DNA of 64,000 bases, from positions 186,001 through 250,000 of the forward strand of contig NZ_JAPIVT010000002.1 in NCBI RefSeq assembly GCF_026239735.1. Reading direction: 5' to 3'. Every line of letters begins with the position of its first letter. Within the stretch, counting starts at the first letter, position 1. Below, piece by piece: positions 1 to 8,418 of the stretch. The notes below the pieces were generated by a model, which had not been told where the DNA came from, made no database searches, and saw only the letters and a list, made by a program, of their open reading frames with translations. The translations under genes were made by a program, and so were the position numbers. This DNA comes from Pedobacter sp. MC2016-05. Lineage in GTDB: Bacteria; Bacteroidota; Bacteroidia; Sphingobacteriales; Sphingobacteriaceae.

Positions 1-364
1 TAATGATTGCTTTATTTAGCTCATCAAGCTTGTTTATAAATTTATATAAGAGCTGCGTTCTATAGGTATTCTCTTCAGAACAATTTTCTTCCTCGGAAAT
101 TTGAAAGACAGCATCATCATAAGGTTCATTAGTCTCCTTACGTTTCACATCTCTTCTATAATGCGATATTGCCACATTCAGAGCTATTTTGTATATCCAG
201 GTAGATAGTTTGAATTCCTGGTTATAGTTTTTAAATGACTTCCATAGTTGGATTATAATTTCTTGCTCAAGATCTTTCCTGTCGTCCAAATTTCGGCAAT
301 AAGAATAAGTCACTTTATACAGAAGTCTCAAGAGGGACGGTGTTAGGTTTTTTTTGATAACCAA
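1..364 (-). CDS. ECF sigma-70 factor, partial (runs off the left edge)
   Basis: This is the N-terminal part of an extracytoplasmic-function sigma factor, which directs RNA polymerase to a small regulon. Reading leftwards from about 364, the frame gives a region-2 signature (RKDLEQEI, then QLWKSFKNYNQEFKLSTWIY and IALNVAISHYRR), which is typical of Bacteroidota ECF factors. Region 4 would lie beyond the left edge. There is no ATG in a plausible place. I chose a TTG at 364-362, which puts about 20 residues before the region-2 core, the usual amount. The start abuts, in divergent orientation, a MutS-like gene that has lost its own N-terminus, so the sigma gene's promoter region may have been replaced. 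Family assignment is firm and the start is uncertain. Confidence 0.8.
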   Translation of the reverse strand, partial: MVIKKNLTPSLLRLLYKVTYSYCRNLDDRKDLEQEIIIQLWKSFKNYNQEFKLSTWIYKIALNVAISHYRRDVKRKETNEPYDDAVFQISEEENCSEENTYRTQLLYKFINKLDELNKAII

Positions 365-1497
365 ATTAATTTTGATATCAGAAATGAAGAAATCGATTTG
401 ATTGATTTCTATCTTGAAAGCAAATTTAAGCACTTTAAAAATAATCCACTTGATGCTTTATCGGATTACTTAATACGTAATTCTAGTAATAATTATTATA
501 TTATAAAAACTGGGCTCAATTATCTTATCAAGACTACAAAATACATTTTAAACTTCATAAACGATCAAAAAGCAAATAATCCTCCAACATATCTTCATGA
601 AATTTTCGATGAGATTTTTGATACCATTGATGGAGGTGTTTTGATGAAAGCTTCATTGCTCAACGAAAAACATCTTCGTTTCTTAGCTGTAACAAAGTTA
701 GACAGAGCTATACGCGGAGCAGAAAAACATAATATTAAAAAATTCCTACAGCTGATGTATGAATTAGACGTTTTTGAAAATGTCGCTTTAGTTGCTGCTT
801 CTAAAGAATTTTCGTTCCCGATTTTTAATATTGAGGAAGATTTAAATATATCTATTACTGGCCTCTTTCATCCTTCGATTAAAGAACCAGTTAAAAATGA
901 TCTCCAGATAGATGTTACTAAAAACATAATATTTTTAACAGGATCTAATATGGCTGGAAAGTCCTCGTTGTTAAAGTCCCTGGGGTTAACAATTTATTTA
1001 TCTCACCTAGGCTTTCCCGTCCCAGCAGAGGAAATGAAATTGAGTGTGCTCAATGGTTTGGTAACTACAATTAATCTTCCTGACAATATCAACGATGGTT
1101 TAAGTCATTATTATACGGAAGTAAAGAGAGTAAAGGAGGTTGCAGAAATTTTGTTAAGAACCAAAATGTTTTTGTGATATTTGATGAGTTATTTAGAGGA
1201 ACTAATGTAAAGGATGCCTATGATGCATCTTCTCTAATTATGGCGGAGCAACAAGCTATTCAAAATTCAGCATTTGTTATCTCTATTCACATCATAGAGC
1301 TAGCTACTTCTTTAAATAACTTTAAAAATATCTCATTTCGATACCTAGACACCTATTTTGAAAACAAAAAACCGATTTTTACTTATTCTCTTAAAGAAGG
1401 AATTTCCAACGAAACTTTAGGAATGTATATAGTAAAGAATGAAGGGATTGTGGAAGTCTTAAAACTGGCTGCAAAAAAATCTTTATATAAATCTTAG
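347..1497 (+). pseudogene. MutS-domain ATPase, 5'-truncated and frameshifted
   Basis: This is related to the short MutS-like ATPases of Bacteroidota, which have the mismatch-repair ATPase core without the mismatch-recognition domain. The open frame begins around 347 without a start codon, and recognisable sequence (NEEIDLIDFYLESK) already lies before the first possible start, a TTG at 398. The Walker A motif is GSNMAGKSS and the Walker B motif, VIFDEL, follows the break. At about 1165-1174 the frame stops (TGA at 1175-1177) and continues in the next frame with NVFVIFDELFRGTNVKDA. One missing base in the AAGAACC stretch would explain this. The rest of the gene ends normally at 1497. It lacks roughly the first 70-100 residues expected. 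It is probably a non-functional remnant. Confidence 0.82.
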
Positions 1498-1673
1498 TTT
1501 TCTACTTTCAATCTTTAAATTTGATTTTCAAAACCTGGGGATTTTCTTGTTTGTAATTTTAGATATGAATTTTAGAGTATCTTGTCTCAAAAAACGAATG
1601 TATTCTGCCCCTCTTACCACTTCCTTTTACTAATGATTTCATTAAATATCAGCAAAACCAAATCGCTCATAAA

Positions 1674-2702
1674 GTGTTTAGATGTTTAAAAAATCTAAAG
1701 CCCTTGTCATTGAAATCATTATCGAAAACCCGTTGGCGGATTGAGCCGGACCGTATAACAGTTTACCCATATGGCCTATCCTATATTCTTGCTGCCGTAC
1801 TATCCATTTTTTTCCTGAGCGGATACCTGGTCTATCTTTATTATCTCCGAAATTCTTTTACTTCTTCCCTGCCAATACTTATTATCCTGATAACGGTCGT
1901 TACCCTATTCATCCTGTGGGCGGGCACATCTGTAGAGTTTGACATTAGTGCGGGCGTCATGCGAAAAAAAATAATGGGCTTGCTGACCATATCTTCCCTT
2001 CCATTTTCTAAAATATACAGTATTTCACCTGTTTCCAACATGGCTGGGTCCTATACCTACAGGCTATTTAAAAAAAATGATCGATATGGAAAAGGGATAC
2101 TGGTATCATCCAGTTATGGAAAAAATGATGATCCCAATGCAATCGCCTTTGTCGATGAGGTAATCACCCCTCTACACCGTCATCTGGAGGCGCATGATAG
2201 CCTGGGAGATTTCGCCCCACAGTATATTGATGAGTATAAGTTTTTTATCCCAAATGGTGGCGCATACACTCTTAAAAGAAACAGAATCGGCAGCCTTTTA
2301 CTTGGCGTTTGTCTTTTGGCTATAGGCATTCATGAAATTACACCCTATGCATGGCTGGGCGGCGGCTTTAATATCGGGAGAGTTTGCTTTCTGCTCTTTA
2401 CCCTGGTTGGAGGACCAGCGATTATCCTGTCGGGTTTTACCGAAATTACTCTTGACAAGGGTTCCAGAATGCTCACGCGAAAAAACCCTATCGGATTGGG
2501 GAACAGAACTTATTCATTTGATGATTTCAATGGAATCCAAACGGTTAGAAAATCAACTAATATGATTTATTCGGGAACCGATGTACAGGTATATTTTTTT
2601 AAACCGGGAAGCCAGAAAGAAGATGTGTTGGTTCTATCAAGTTTTTTTAGTACAAAAAAAGTGGAACGTTTTGTAGCGGAAGTAAACAGCATCCTTCTTT
2701 AA
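1674..2702 (+). CDS. membrane protein of unknown function with two similar halves
   Basis: I do not recognise the family. The protein (342 aa from a GTG at 1674) has four predicted membrane segments in two pairs: about residues 32-58 and 66-88, then 205-222 and 235-255. Each pair is followed by a soluble beta-rich stretch. The two soluble parts resemble each other in layout (VEFDISAGVMRKK... then TLDKGSRMLTRKN...), in the manner of bacterial PH-like membrane proteins. This suggests an internal duplication. The start is unclear, because an ATG at 1682 lies in another frame and a TTG near 1704 is also possible. There is no obvious operon partner. It is followed by about 300 bases with no convincing gene. 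Confidence 0.6.
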   Translation: MFRCLKNLKPLSLKSLSKTRWRIEPDRITVYPYGLSYILAAVLSIFFLSGYLVYLYYLRNSFTSSLPILIILITVVTLFILWAGTSVEFDISAGVMRKKIMGLLTISSLPFSKIYSISPVSNMAGSYTYRLFKKNDRYGKGILVSSSYGKNDDPNAIAFVDEVITPLHRHLEAHDSLGDFAPQYIDEYKFFIPNGGAYTLKRNRIGSLLLGVCLLAIGIHEITPYAWLGGGFNIGRVCFLLFTLVGGPAIILSGFTEITLDKGSRMLTRKNPIGLGNRTYSFDDFNGIQTVRKSTNMIYSGTDVQVYFFKPGSQKEDVLVLSSFFSTKKVERFVAEVNSILL

Positions 2703-2998
2703 CAAATCATATAGTCAGAACAGACCGGTAACTCAAATCAAAAGAAATTAAATATTAGCAAACGATTAGTTAAATAAGCTATTATCAAGGGCGACCCAAA
2801 TTGAAACTCACCAAAGAATATAGATCTAATGCTTTTTTCTTCAGGTTCCGTATATTTATTAAATCTTCATCTGGAAAAATTAAAAAATGAGACTGGGCTT
2901 TTGCGCATTGGCAAATAGTAATTTGCACAAAACAAGAAAATATGCAGGGATTTTCTTCAAAGCGTTTACTCAACCTATCTGATGTAACAAATCGCGAA

Positions 2999-5347
2999 TT
3001 ACATCACTTTGATATCTGCTTCCTGGAAAGCAACCATGATGCGCAAAAGAGTCTCGCTTTTAAAGGCGGCTTCTACATACACATTGTTAACCCAAACTAA
3101 AACTTTAATTTCCACACTATCGGCTGCCAAATTATTAACTAAAATTTCTGGTGGGAGCTTGTTTACGGTATGGACTGATCCTTTGATCACTTCGGAAATG
3201 ATTTCCTGAACCTGCTGCATGTTAGCGGTGGAGCTTACTTTGATTAGTAATTCGGATTTCAGATAATCATTGCTCAGCGTCCAGTTGACCAACCTGCCGG
3301 AAAGCAAATCACCATTTGGGATGATCACTTCAGAGCCTTGTGGCGTGAGTAATTTGCTCGACCGAATACCAATATCCTGAACCTTACCTTTTTTATCTGC
3401 AAGTTCAACATAATCACCAATACGGAAGGGTTTCTCGAATATTAAAATAATGCCGGAAACAAAGTTGTTCACAATATTCTGCATACCTAATCCAATTCCA
3501 ACACCAAGTGCGCCCAAAACAACGGTAAGTTTATCCATCGGGAGGCCAGATGCGGTAAAAGCTAGAAGCAGTCCAATCACGATAATGATTAACCGAAAAA
3601 GTGCCACTTTTGAACCCTTATGATCACTGGCGCCATCGAAACTGATTTTTTGTTCGCCAAAAAATAGCGGCACATGTTTTTGTAATTTATTGGAAACGTA
3701 TATAATAATGAAGAAGAAAAGCACATTTCCAAGCGAAAAGTGGATGCTGCCGAAACTTCTTTCTTTGGAGAGTACGCCAGTCATCAGGCTATAAATCCCG
3801 GATGACATCCCCAGATTATTAAATAAGATTAAAAGCCAAACAATAAAACTGAATACCTTAAGTACCTTTTTGAACTGCGATTTCATTGCATCAGGATTTA
3901 ACCTGGAGAAGAAACCTTTATTGCAAGAACTTATTTTGATTTGTAGTTCGAGTGCATCCAGCATAATCTGGATAAATACAGCCAGCGAAATCATTTGCGT
4001 CAGATTAATGACCCCAGCCATGCCAAAGACTTTAGATAAGCTGATTCTGCCAAACACATTCATGATTATCGCCAGTCCGTTCATCAATACCAGCACCCAG
4101 ATAACTAATTTAATGAACCTTTTGGAAAACTGCGGAATTTTTGTTTTCCCATACATCCTCACTCCTAAAAATAGAAAACCCACATGGATGGCCAACAAAA
4201 TCAATCTCGGCAAGAGCGCCTCACTGATCAGGCTCGAGGCAAAAACCAGGAACACAAAGCCACCGAGAATCATAAACCACAACCTTAGCGCCTCTTTTGG
4301 CAAAACTCTTCGCAAGTGGATGGTAATCAAAATCATTAAAATAAGTTGTACCACCTCGATAAAAATAGAGGGTGCATCGGAGTGAAAGGCGAGCAAAAGA
4401 CATAAAAGAACAATGGAACTGGCCATAATGGGATAAGCCCGCAAATAGTCGAATTTGAGTTCTCCTATCTTTCGCTTAACTGATAAACGACTTGCTGTTA
4501 CAAAGTTCCGGTGAACCCAGATAAAAAAAGCCAGCACAACAATCAGTAACACAACGCCGGTATCCCAGATTGAATTGATAAAATATTGGAAGATTTCTCC
4601 CTGTCCGAAATAGGCATCGGACAACCTTGAACCAATTTGGCTAAACCCAAACAGTTTTAAAGGTGCTGACCAAATGTATGGAACTTCTCTATTGGCCGCA
4701 ATCCGTCCAGATTTTTCCAGCTGGTCATCAAGGGCAACTTGTAAATCATTTACCTCACTGCTCATGGAAGAACTTTTTGCTAAAAGCTCGCTTACTTTTG
4801 AAAGGTTTTTGCCTGTAACCTCTCCAGTTTCGTGCAAACGGGTTTTTATTTGCAAGAGTTGAGGTCTGTACAACATTTTTTCTGATTCTTCCTGATCTGC
4901 AAGAAGCAGCGAATCGGAACTGAGGTCAATTACCTGTTGCGACATTCGCTGAAGTTCAGAATTGGTTTTGACCAGGCGTGCAGAGATTGCCGAAAGTTCA
5001 GTCTGCACATCTTTCAAGATCAGTTTAAAACTAACCAGGCTTCTGCTTTCTGCATTACCTTTTCCGTTGCCAAAATCCCTTTTTACGGAAGCAATACTGG
5101 AACCAAGTACTGCCAGCCGATCTTGAGTTGCACTCACATCATAGCCTTTTTTATTGGCTGCATTAATTTCCGTAATGGCTGCCTGGGCAGTCTGGATTCT
5201 GAACAGCAATGTGTCAGGGATAACCTGAACAGAATCCTGAGCTCTTTTTAAAGAATCTTGTGCCCTGGATGATCCTACCCAACACAGCGAGATTGTCAAT
5301 AAAATGATAAGATTCAGTAAAGCTTTTGGAACCTGGGATTTATACAT
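2999..5347 (-). CDS. MscS-family mechanosensitive ion channel, long form
   Basis: A small-conductance mechanosensitive channel that would release osmolytes on hypo-osmotic shock. From the ATG at 5347 the protein has about 782 residues: a signal peptide ending near SSRAQ, a predicted helical or coiled-coil periplasmic region (about 40-230), a series of membrane helices, and a C-terminal MscS core over the last 190 or so residues. The core shows the pore-helix pattern GALGVGIGLGMQNIVNNFVS and the beta-domain motif FRIGDYVEL. I preferred 5347 over the longer frame because it places the signal peptide at the N-terminus. The protein ends abruptly at DIKVM, whereas homologues usually run a few residues further (P-F-P-Q-like). 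The extreme C-terminus may therefore be altered. Confidence 0.9.
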   Translation of the reverse strand: MYKSQVPKALLNLIILLTISLCWVGSSRAQDSLKRAQDSVQVIPDTLLFRIQTAQAAITEINAANKKGYDVSATQDRLAVLGSSIASVKRDFGNGKGNAESRSLVSFKLILKDVQTELSAISARLVKTNSELQRMSQQVIDLSSDSLLLADQEESEKMLYRPQLLQIKTRLHETGEVTGKNLSKVSELLAKSSSMSSEVNDLQVALDDQLEKSGRIAANREVPYIWSAPLKLFGFSQIGSRLSDAYFGQGEIFQYFINSIWDTGVVLLIVVLAFFIWVHRNFVTASRLSVKRKIGELKFDYLRAYPIMASSIVLLCLLLAFHSDAPSIFIEVVQLILMILITIHLRRVLPKEALRLWFMILGGFVFLVFASSLISEALLPRLILLAIHVGFLFLGVRMYGKTKIPQFSKRFIKLVIWVLVLMNGLAIIMNVFGRISLSKVFGMAGVINLTQMISLAVFIQIMLDALELQIKISSCNKGFFSRLNPDAMKSQFKKVLKVFSFIVWLLILFNNLGMSSGIYSLMTGVLSKERSFGSIHFSLGNVLFFFIIIYVSNKLQKHVPLFFGEQKISFDGASDHKGSKVALFRLIIIVIGLLLAFTASGLPMDKLTVVLGALGVGIGLGMQNIVNNFVSGIILIFEKPFRIGDYVELADKKGKVQDIGIRSSKLLTPQGSEVIIPNGDLLSGRLVNWTLSNDYLKSELLIKVSSTANMQQVQEIISEVIKGSVHTVNKLPPEILVNNLAADSVEIKVLVWVNNVYVEAAFKSETLLRIMVAFQEADIKVM

Positions 5348-5616
5348 TTTTTTAAAAGTGATTTGAGTTGATAACGGGCCATGATTCTGGCGTCTGCTAA
5401 AATAGCAGATTATCAGTTTTGCTTTAAGTTTATTTGAAAATATCAATTAATGAGCTCACCTTCTCCCTAAATTTGGTTACCTCATAGACGGCATGGCATT
5501 GTCGCGATTGAAGAACATGACTTTGCATATAAATGGGAAAAAATCGCTCGTTGATGTTATTCGAGATGCCCATTCCAACATCTCAAATAACAACAAAACT
5601 GGGATGCTTTAAGCAA

Positions 5617-6093
5617 CTAATGTTGTGCTGATTCTCCGTTTAATGCTTCTTTTTCCAGATAAGTTTTTAAAGCTTCCAGCGCTTCTTTCCAACCTTCCTC
5701 GTGTGGATGTATTCCTTCAGTTTCACTTTGATTCTCCTGTGTGATCGTTATTTCGGATCCCTCTCCCGCAGCTTCAAAGCCAACGGTAAGCAGATAATTA
5801 CCATTTTCAAGTGCTGCATCATCAACTATCCAGTTCCAGGTATAAACCAGTTTTTGTTCTGGAATTACAGATTGATACGTACCCTCGATGGTTAATTTAC
5901 CGGTGGTCTCGGCTTCACTTTCGAAATGATACGCAACTTTTCCGCCTTCCTTAATATCGTTCTCTACATTTGAAAGTGTTTTCCCTGTTGGTTTCCACCA
6001 GGCTTTCAATGCAGATTCATCCGTCCAAGCCCTGAACAATGTTGCGGTGTCAACATTAAATTTTTCACTAATTTTAATGGGTTCATTTTTCAT
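5617..6093 (-). CDS. SRPBCC / AHSA1-like domain protein
   Basis: A 158-residue protein of the START/SRPBCC superfamily, AHSA1 (activator of Hsp90 ATPase homologue 1-like) branch. Typical features are the N-terminal FNVDTATLFRAWTDESALKAWW, the central EGTYQSVIPEQKLVYTWNW and the C-terminal helix with HEEGWKEALEALKTYLEK. The fold binds hydrophobic ligands in a helix-grip cavity, and many bacterial members have no known substrate. It stands alone, with an ATG start at 6093. The IS element begins about 270 bases upstream of its start, so its regulation may be affected by that insertion. Confidence 0.88.
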   Translation of the reverse strand: MKNEPIKISEKFNVDTATLFRAWTDESALKAWWKPTGKTLSNVENDIKEGGKVAYHFESEAETTGKLTIEGTYQSVIPEQKLVYTWNWIVDDAALENGNYLLTVGFEAAGEGSEITITQENQSETEGIHPHEEGWKEALEALKTYLEKEALNGESAQH

Positions 6094-6334
6094 GTTATTG
6101 ATTTAAGAGTATAATTTACAACATCAAAAAACTGGAAAAGTTCCATTAATCTAAACTTGACAGGTGGCTATTGCGTGTTAGCTTGACAAGGAGATCAACG
6201 TAGAAGGTTTGAGTTTTAATCTACCCTGCCTATTAAACCATTCGCCACCGTTTCTGACTTATCGATACTAAGACACTCCATTAAAACAAAGTTTAGTCAA
6301 ATATCAGGCGGTTAAAGGTTGTTTTTAAATAAAT

Positions 6335-6365
6335 AAAGCCTTAACAATCGAGTTGTTAAGGCTTT
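6335..6365. repeat. left copy of a 31-bp hairpin flanking the IS element
   Basis: A perfect stem-loop with a 13-bp stem (AAAGCCTTAACAA with its complement) and loop TCGAG, followed by a short T run. An identical 31-bp copy in the same orientation lies at 8110-8140 on the other side of the element. It can be read as a target-site duplication, as an old terminator the element landed in, or as part of long terminal inverted repeats, because the palindrome matches almost as well in inverted orientation. Confidence 0.85.
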
Positions 6366-6401
6366 TTTGAGTTTGGCTATTTACTAGTCAATAAAAAAAA
6401 G

Positions 6402-6434
6402 TAGCCGTAAATTTGGTTTTACGGCTATTTTTTT
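6402..6434 (+). terminator. terminator-like hairpin inside the IS left end
   Basis: TAGCCGTAAA (6402-6411) pairs perfectly with TTTACGGCTA (6418-6427) and is followed by seven T residues. It lies upstream of the first IS ORF and downstream of the 31-bp hairpin. The two structures together would block transcription entering from the left, a known way for insertion sequences to avoid uncontrolled transposase expression. Confidence 0.75.
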
Positions 6435-6464
6435 AGATTTTTATATCTAGTTAAAAGACTAGAT

Positions 6465-6671
6465 ATGGGTTACCCAACGAAAGTACAGGTTATTAAGAGG
6501 AAGACAAGTGAGCAGTGGTACGTTAATTTTCCGGCAGCTGTTGCCCAGGCAATTGAGTTCAAGCAGGGCGAGATTGTGGAGTGGATTATCGATGACAACC
6601 AGCGATTGGTGCTTCAGAGAAGTGATGAGTCCGTTGAGGACCTTAAAAAAAAACTCCCCAAGAAACCCTGA
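6465..6671 (+). CDS. AbrB/MazE-like small ORF of the IS (frameshift donor)
   Basis: A 68-residue product with the look of a swapped-hairpin AbrB/SpoVT/MazE DNA-binding domain: VQVIKRKTSEQWYVNFPAAV, then QAIEFKQGEIVEWIID and LVLQR. Such domains dimerise and bind DNA. Here it is carried inside the IS. Its codons run GAC CTT AAA AAA AAA CTC through an A9 run (6645-6653), and it stops at 6669-6671. The transposase frame is open across this point in the -1 frame, so this ORF is best seen as the N-terminal domain of a 544-residue fusion transposase plus, possibly, a free short protein that could act as a repressor. The fold is inferred from pattern only. Confidence 0.72.
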   Translation: MGYPTKVQVIKRKTSEQWYVNFPAAVAQAIEFKQGEIVEWIIDDNQRLVLQRSDESVEDLKKKLPKKP

Positions 6672-8098
6672 TCGGAAGCTTCAGATCGATTTTTGAGGGT
6701 TGCCTGCCAGCTTTTAAACAAGCCAGAACTTTTGAACGTGCCAGGTCTTTGGCAATGGGTGTACTGGGATGTCTTGGCCGGTGTACCATTACCGGTATAC
6801 TCTCAGCCAATGGCAACCAGTTCAGGGACTGGTCTGCAGCGTATAGATTGTTTAAGGATGACAGAATGAACCTTGATTGTATCTTCGGGGCTGTAAGAAG
6901 AGGTGTCCAGAAACTTAATTTTTCTTTAAAAGACACGAATATCTATGGCCACATGGACGATACCCTGTTTCGTAAAAAAGGAAAAAATGTATTCGGAACC
7001 TCTTGGTTAAGAGATCCTTTAGGGCCACCTTTCGCAAATAATTTCGTCTGGGGCCAAAGATTTATACAGGTTTCGCTCTCGCTGTTAGAGAATGGATCCT
7101 CTGGTTCTTCAAAAGCAATACCTGTAGATCTTGTCCATTGCCCCGCCACCAGGAAACCTGGTAAGAATTCTTCACAAGCGGAAGTTGCTGCTTTCAAAGA
7201 AACCCAGAAAAAAGCCAAGCTTAGTGAAATCGGTATTCAGCGCATTGTTAAGTTAAGGACCGATCTGGATAGCGATGGGCACGCAGAAAGGAAGCTTATC
7301 ATGAGCGTGGACGGAAGCTATACCAATGAAACAGTGATAAGAAAGCTCCCTGATAACGTTGATCTGATAGGCAGGATCCGAAAAGACTGTAAGCTTTATG
7401 CACTTCCCTGTGAGCAACCCCAGGGATCCGGCAGAAAAAAGTATTATGGAGAGGAACTTCCCACTCCGGAAATGATCCGACAGAACCTTCAATACCCCTA
7501 TATGGAAGTGAAAGCCTGGGCAGCAGGGAAAATCAGATCCTTTGATGTCAAGGTTATCAGGAACATAAGATGGAGAAAATCAGGACAGAAAAACCTAATG
7601 CTTGTTATAGTAAGACCAGTCGGCTACAGGCTCACTAAAAAATCAAAACTACTTTACAGGAACCCGGCATATCTGATATGTACCAATCCAGAAATGGAAA
7701 TAAGTACGCTGTTGCAGAGCTATATAAGAAGATGGGAAATAGAGGTTGGTTTTCGGGATCAGAAAACGCTGATCGGCTGTGGGCAGGCCCAGGTTAGGTT
7801 AGAAGGTGTCGTGGAGAAAGTACCTGCGTTTATTTCAGCATGCTACGGAATGATGCTATTGGCTGCTCACGAAACGGACCTGGCTGAAAAGGTTTCTCTG
7901 CCAGGGACAAAATGGTATAACAATGCCATAAGAAAAAGAACAACAACGGGAGATATATTAAACAGATTTAGAGCAGAAAAATGGATGGAGAGCATCAAAA
8001 TCAATTTTTCCGACTTCGTGAACATAGAGAATAAAATAGCAAAATTGGAAAAATTAGCAAATCCTGTATTATCTTCATTATTTTACATGAGAAATTAG
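6654..8098 (+). CDS. IS4-superfamily DDE transposase (expressed by -1 frameshift)
   Basis: The catalytic part of the IS transposase. The frame is open from inside the upstream ORF: TPQETLIGSFRSIF..., then FKQARTFERARSLAMGVLG. This is typical N-terminal transposase sequence lying before the first usable start (TTG at 6749), so translation most likely enters by slippage on the A9 run at 6645-6653. Likely DDE residues lie in YGHMDDTLF and in MSVDGSYTN, with the final glutamate in SYIRRWEIEVGFRDQK, which fits the IS4 Y-(2)-R-(3)-E-(6)-K signature exactly. The stop codon (8096-8098) overlaps the right inverted repeat. No disabling mutation is seen. Confidence 0.88.
6664..6701 (+). promoter_or_regulatory. 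candidate frameshift-stimulating stem-loop
   Basis: AACCCT (6664-6669) can pair with AGGGTT (6696-6701), enclosing a second near-palindrome with GATC at 6670-6673 and 6684-6687 around GAAGCTTC. It begins 10 bases after the A9 slippery run and overlaps the stop codon of the first ORF. This is the expected position for a structure that stimulates -1 ribosomal slippage. The structure is drawn by eye and its energy was not computed. Confidence 0.5.
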
Positions 8099-8109
8099 CC
8101 AAACTCAAG

Positions 8110-8140
8110 AAAGCCTTAACAATCGAGTTGTTAAGGCTTT
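8110..8140. repeat. right copy of the 31-bp hairpin flanking the IS element
   Basis: Identical over 31 bases, loop included, to 6335-6365 and in the same orientation. It is directly followed by an open frame on the plus strand with no start. Confidence 0.85.
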
Positions 8141-8249
8141 AAATTTAAAGTACCGTACCGATCAGCGGGAGTACTTTCAATATTTGAAAGCCTTTCTACT
8201 TCTTATTGAGCCCATAGTTGATGATTTGAAAATGAAAGGGTTAATTTAA
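8131..8249 (+). pseudogene. possible C-terminal fragment of a gene cut by the IS
   Basis: A frame open through the right hairpin reads ALNLKYRTDQREYFQYLK and then AFLLLIEPIVDDLKMKGLI before a stop at 8247-8249. The amphipathic pattern looks like real protein sequence and there is no start codon. I do not recognise the family. No matching N-terminal part is visible left of the IS, so any parent gene has also lost sequence. Confidence 0.3.
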
Positions 8250-8418
8250 CTCTTGAGAATTTAATGAAAATTGCAATCAAATGACACACCTTCATCGGGA
8301 AACTTTGAACCAAAAAACTTGATATTATGCAAAGTTTTGCTTTCCTTAAAAATTATTTAACAAAGCGCAAAGTTATTTAATGGTGGCAACTGCCTTTCAG
8401 GTTTTATCAGCGATATTT
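8250..8418. other. intergenic stretch, nothing recognised
   Basis: AT-rich sequence between the presumed gene fragment and the end of the TauE/SafE-like gene. I see no ORF, strong hairpin or repeat in it. Confidence 0.5.

Larger units (their letters stand above)
6366..8109 (+). mobile_element. IS4-superfamily insertion sequence, apparently complete
   Basis: About 1.74 kb. The ends carry inverted repeats TTGAGTTTGGCTA (6367-6379) and its complement (8096-8108). The right repeat overlaps the transposase stop codon. Outside both ends sits the same 31-bp hairpin. The inside holds, in order, a second terminator-like hairpin, an AbrB/MazE-like small ORF, and the transposase in the -1 frame relative to it. 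There are no internal stops in the transposase, and the identical flanks suggest a fairly recent insertion. Family placement rests on the Y-(2)-R-(3)-E-(6)-K motif. I cannot name the exact IS. Confidence 0.85.

Noticed and set aside
2785..2973. 62-codon open frame on the minus strand beyond the MscS gene
   Set aside because: No family-like pattern, poor start context, cysteine-rich low-complexity N-terminus; treated as chance.
3870..4385. 171-codon open frame antisense to the MscS gene
   Set aside because: Fully inside a well-supported gene on the other strand; mirror of hydrophobic codons.
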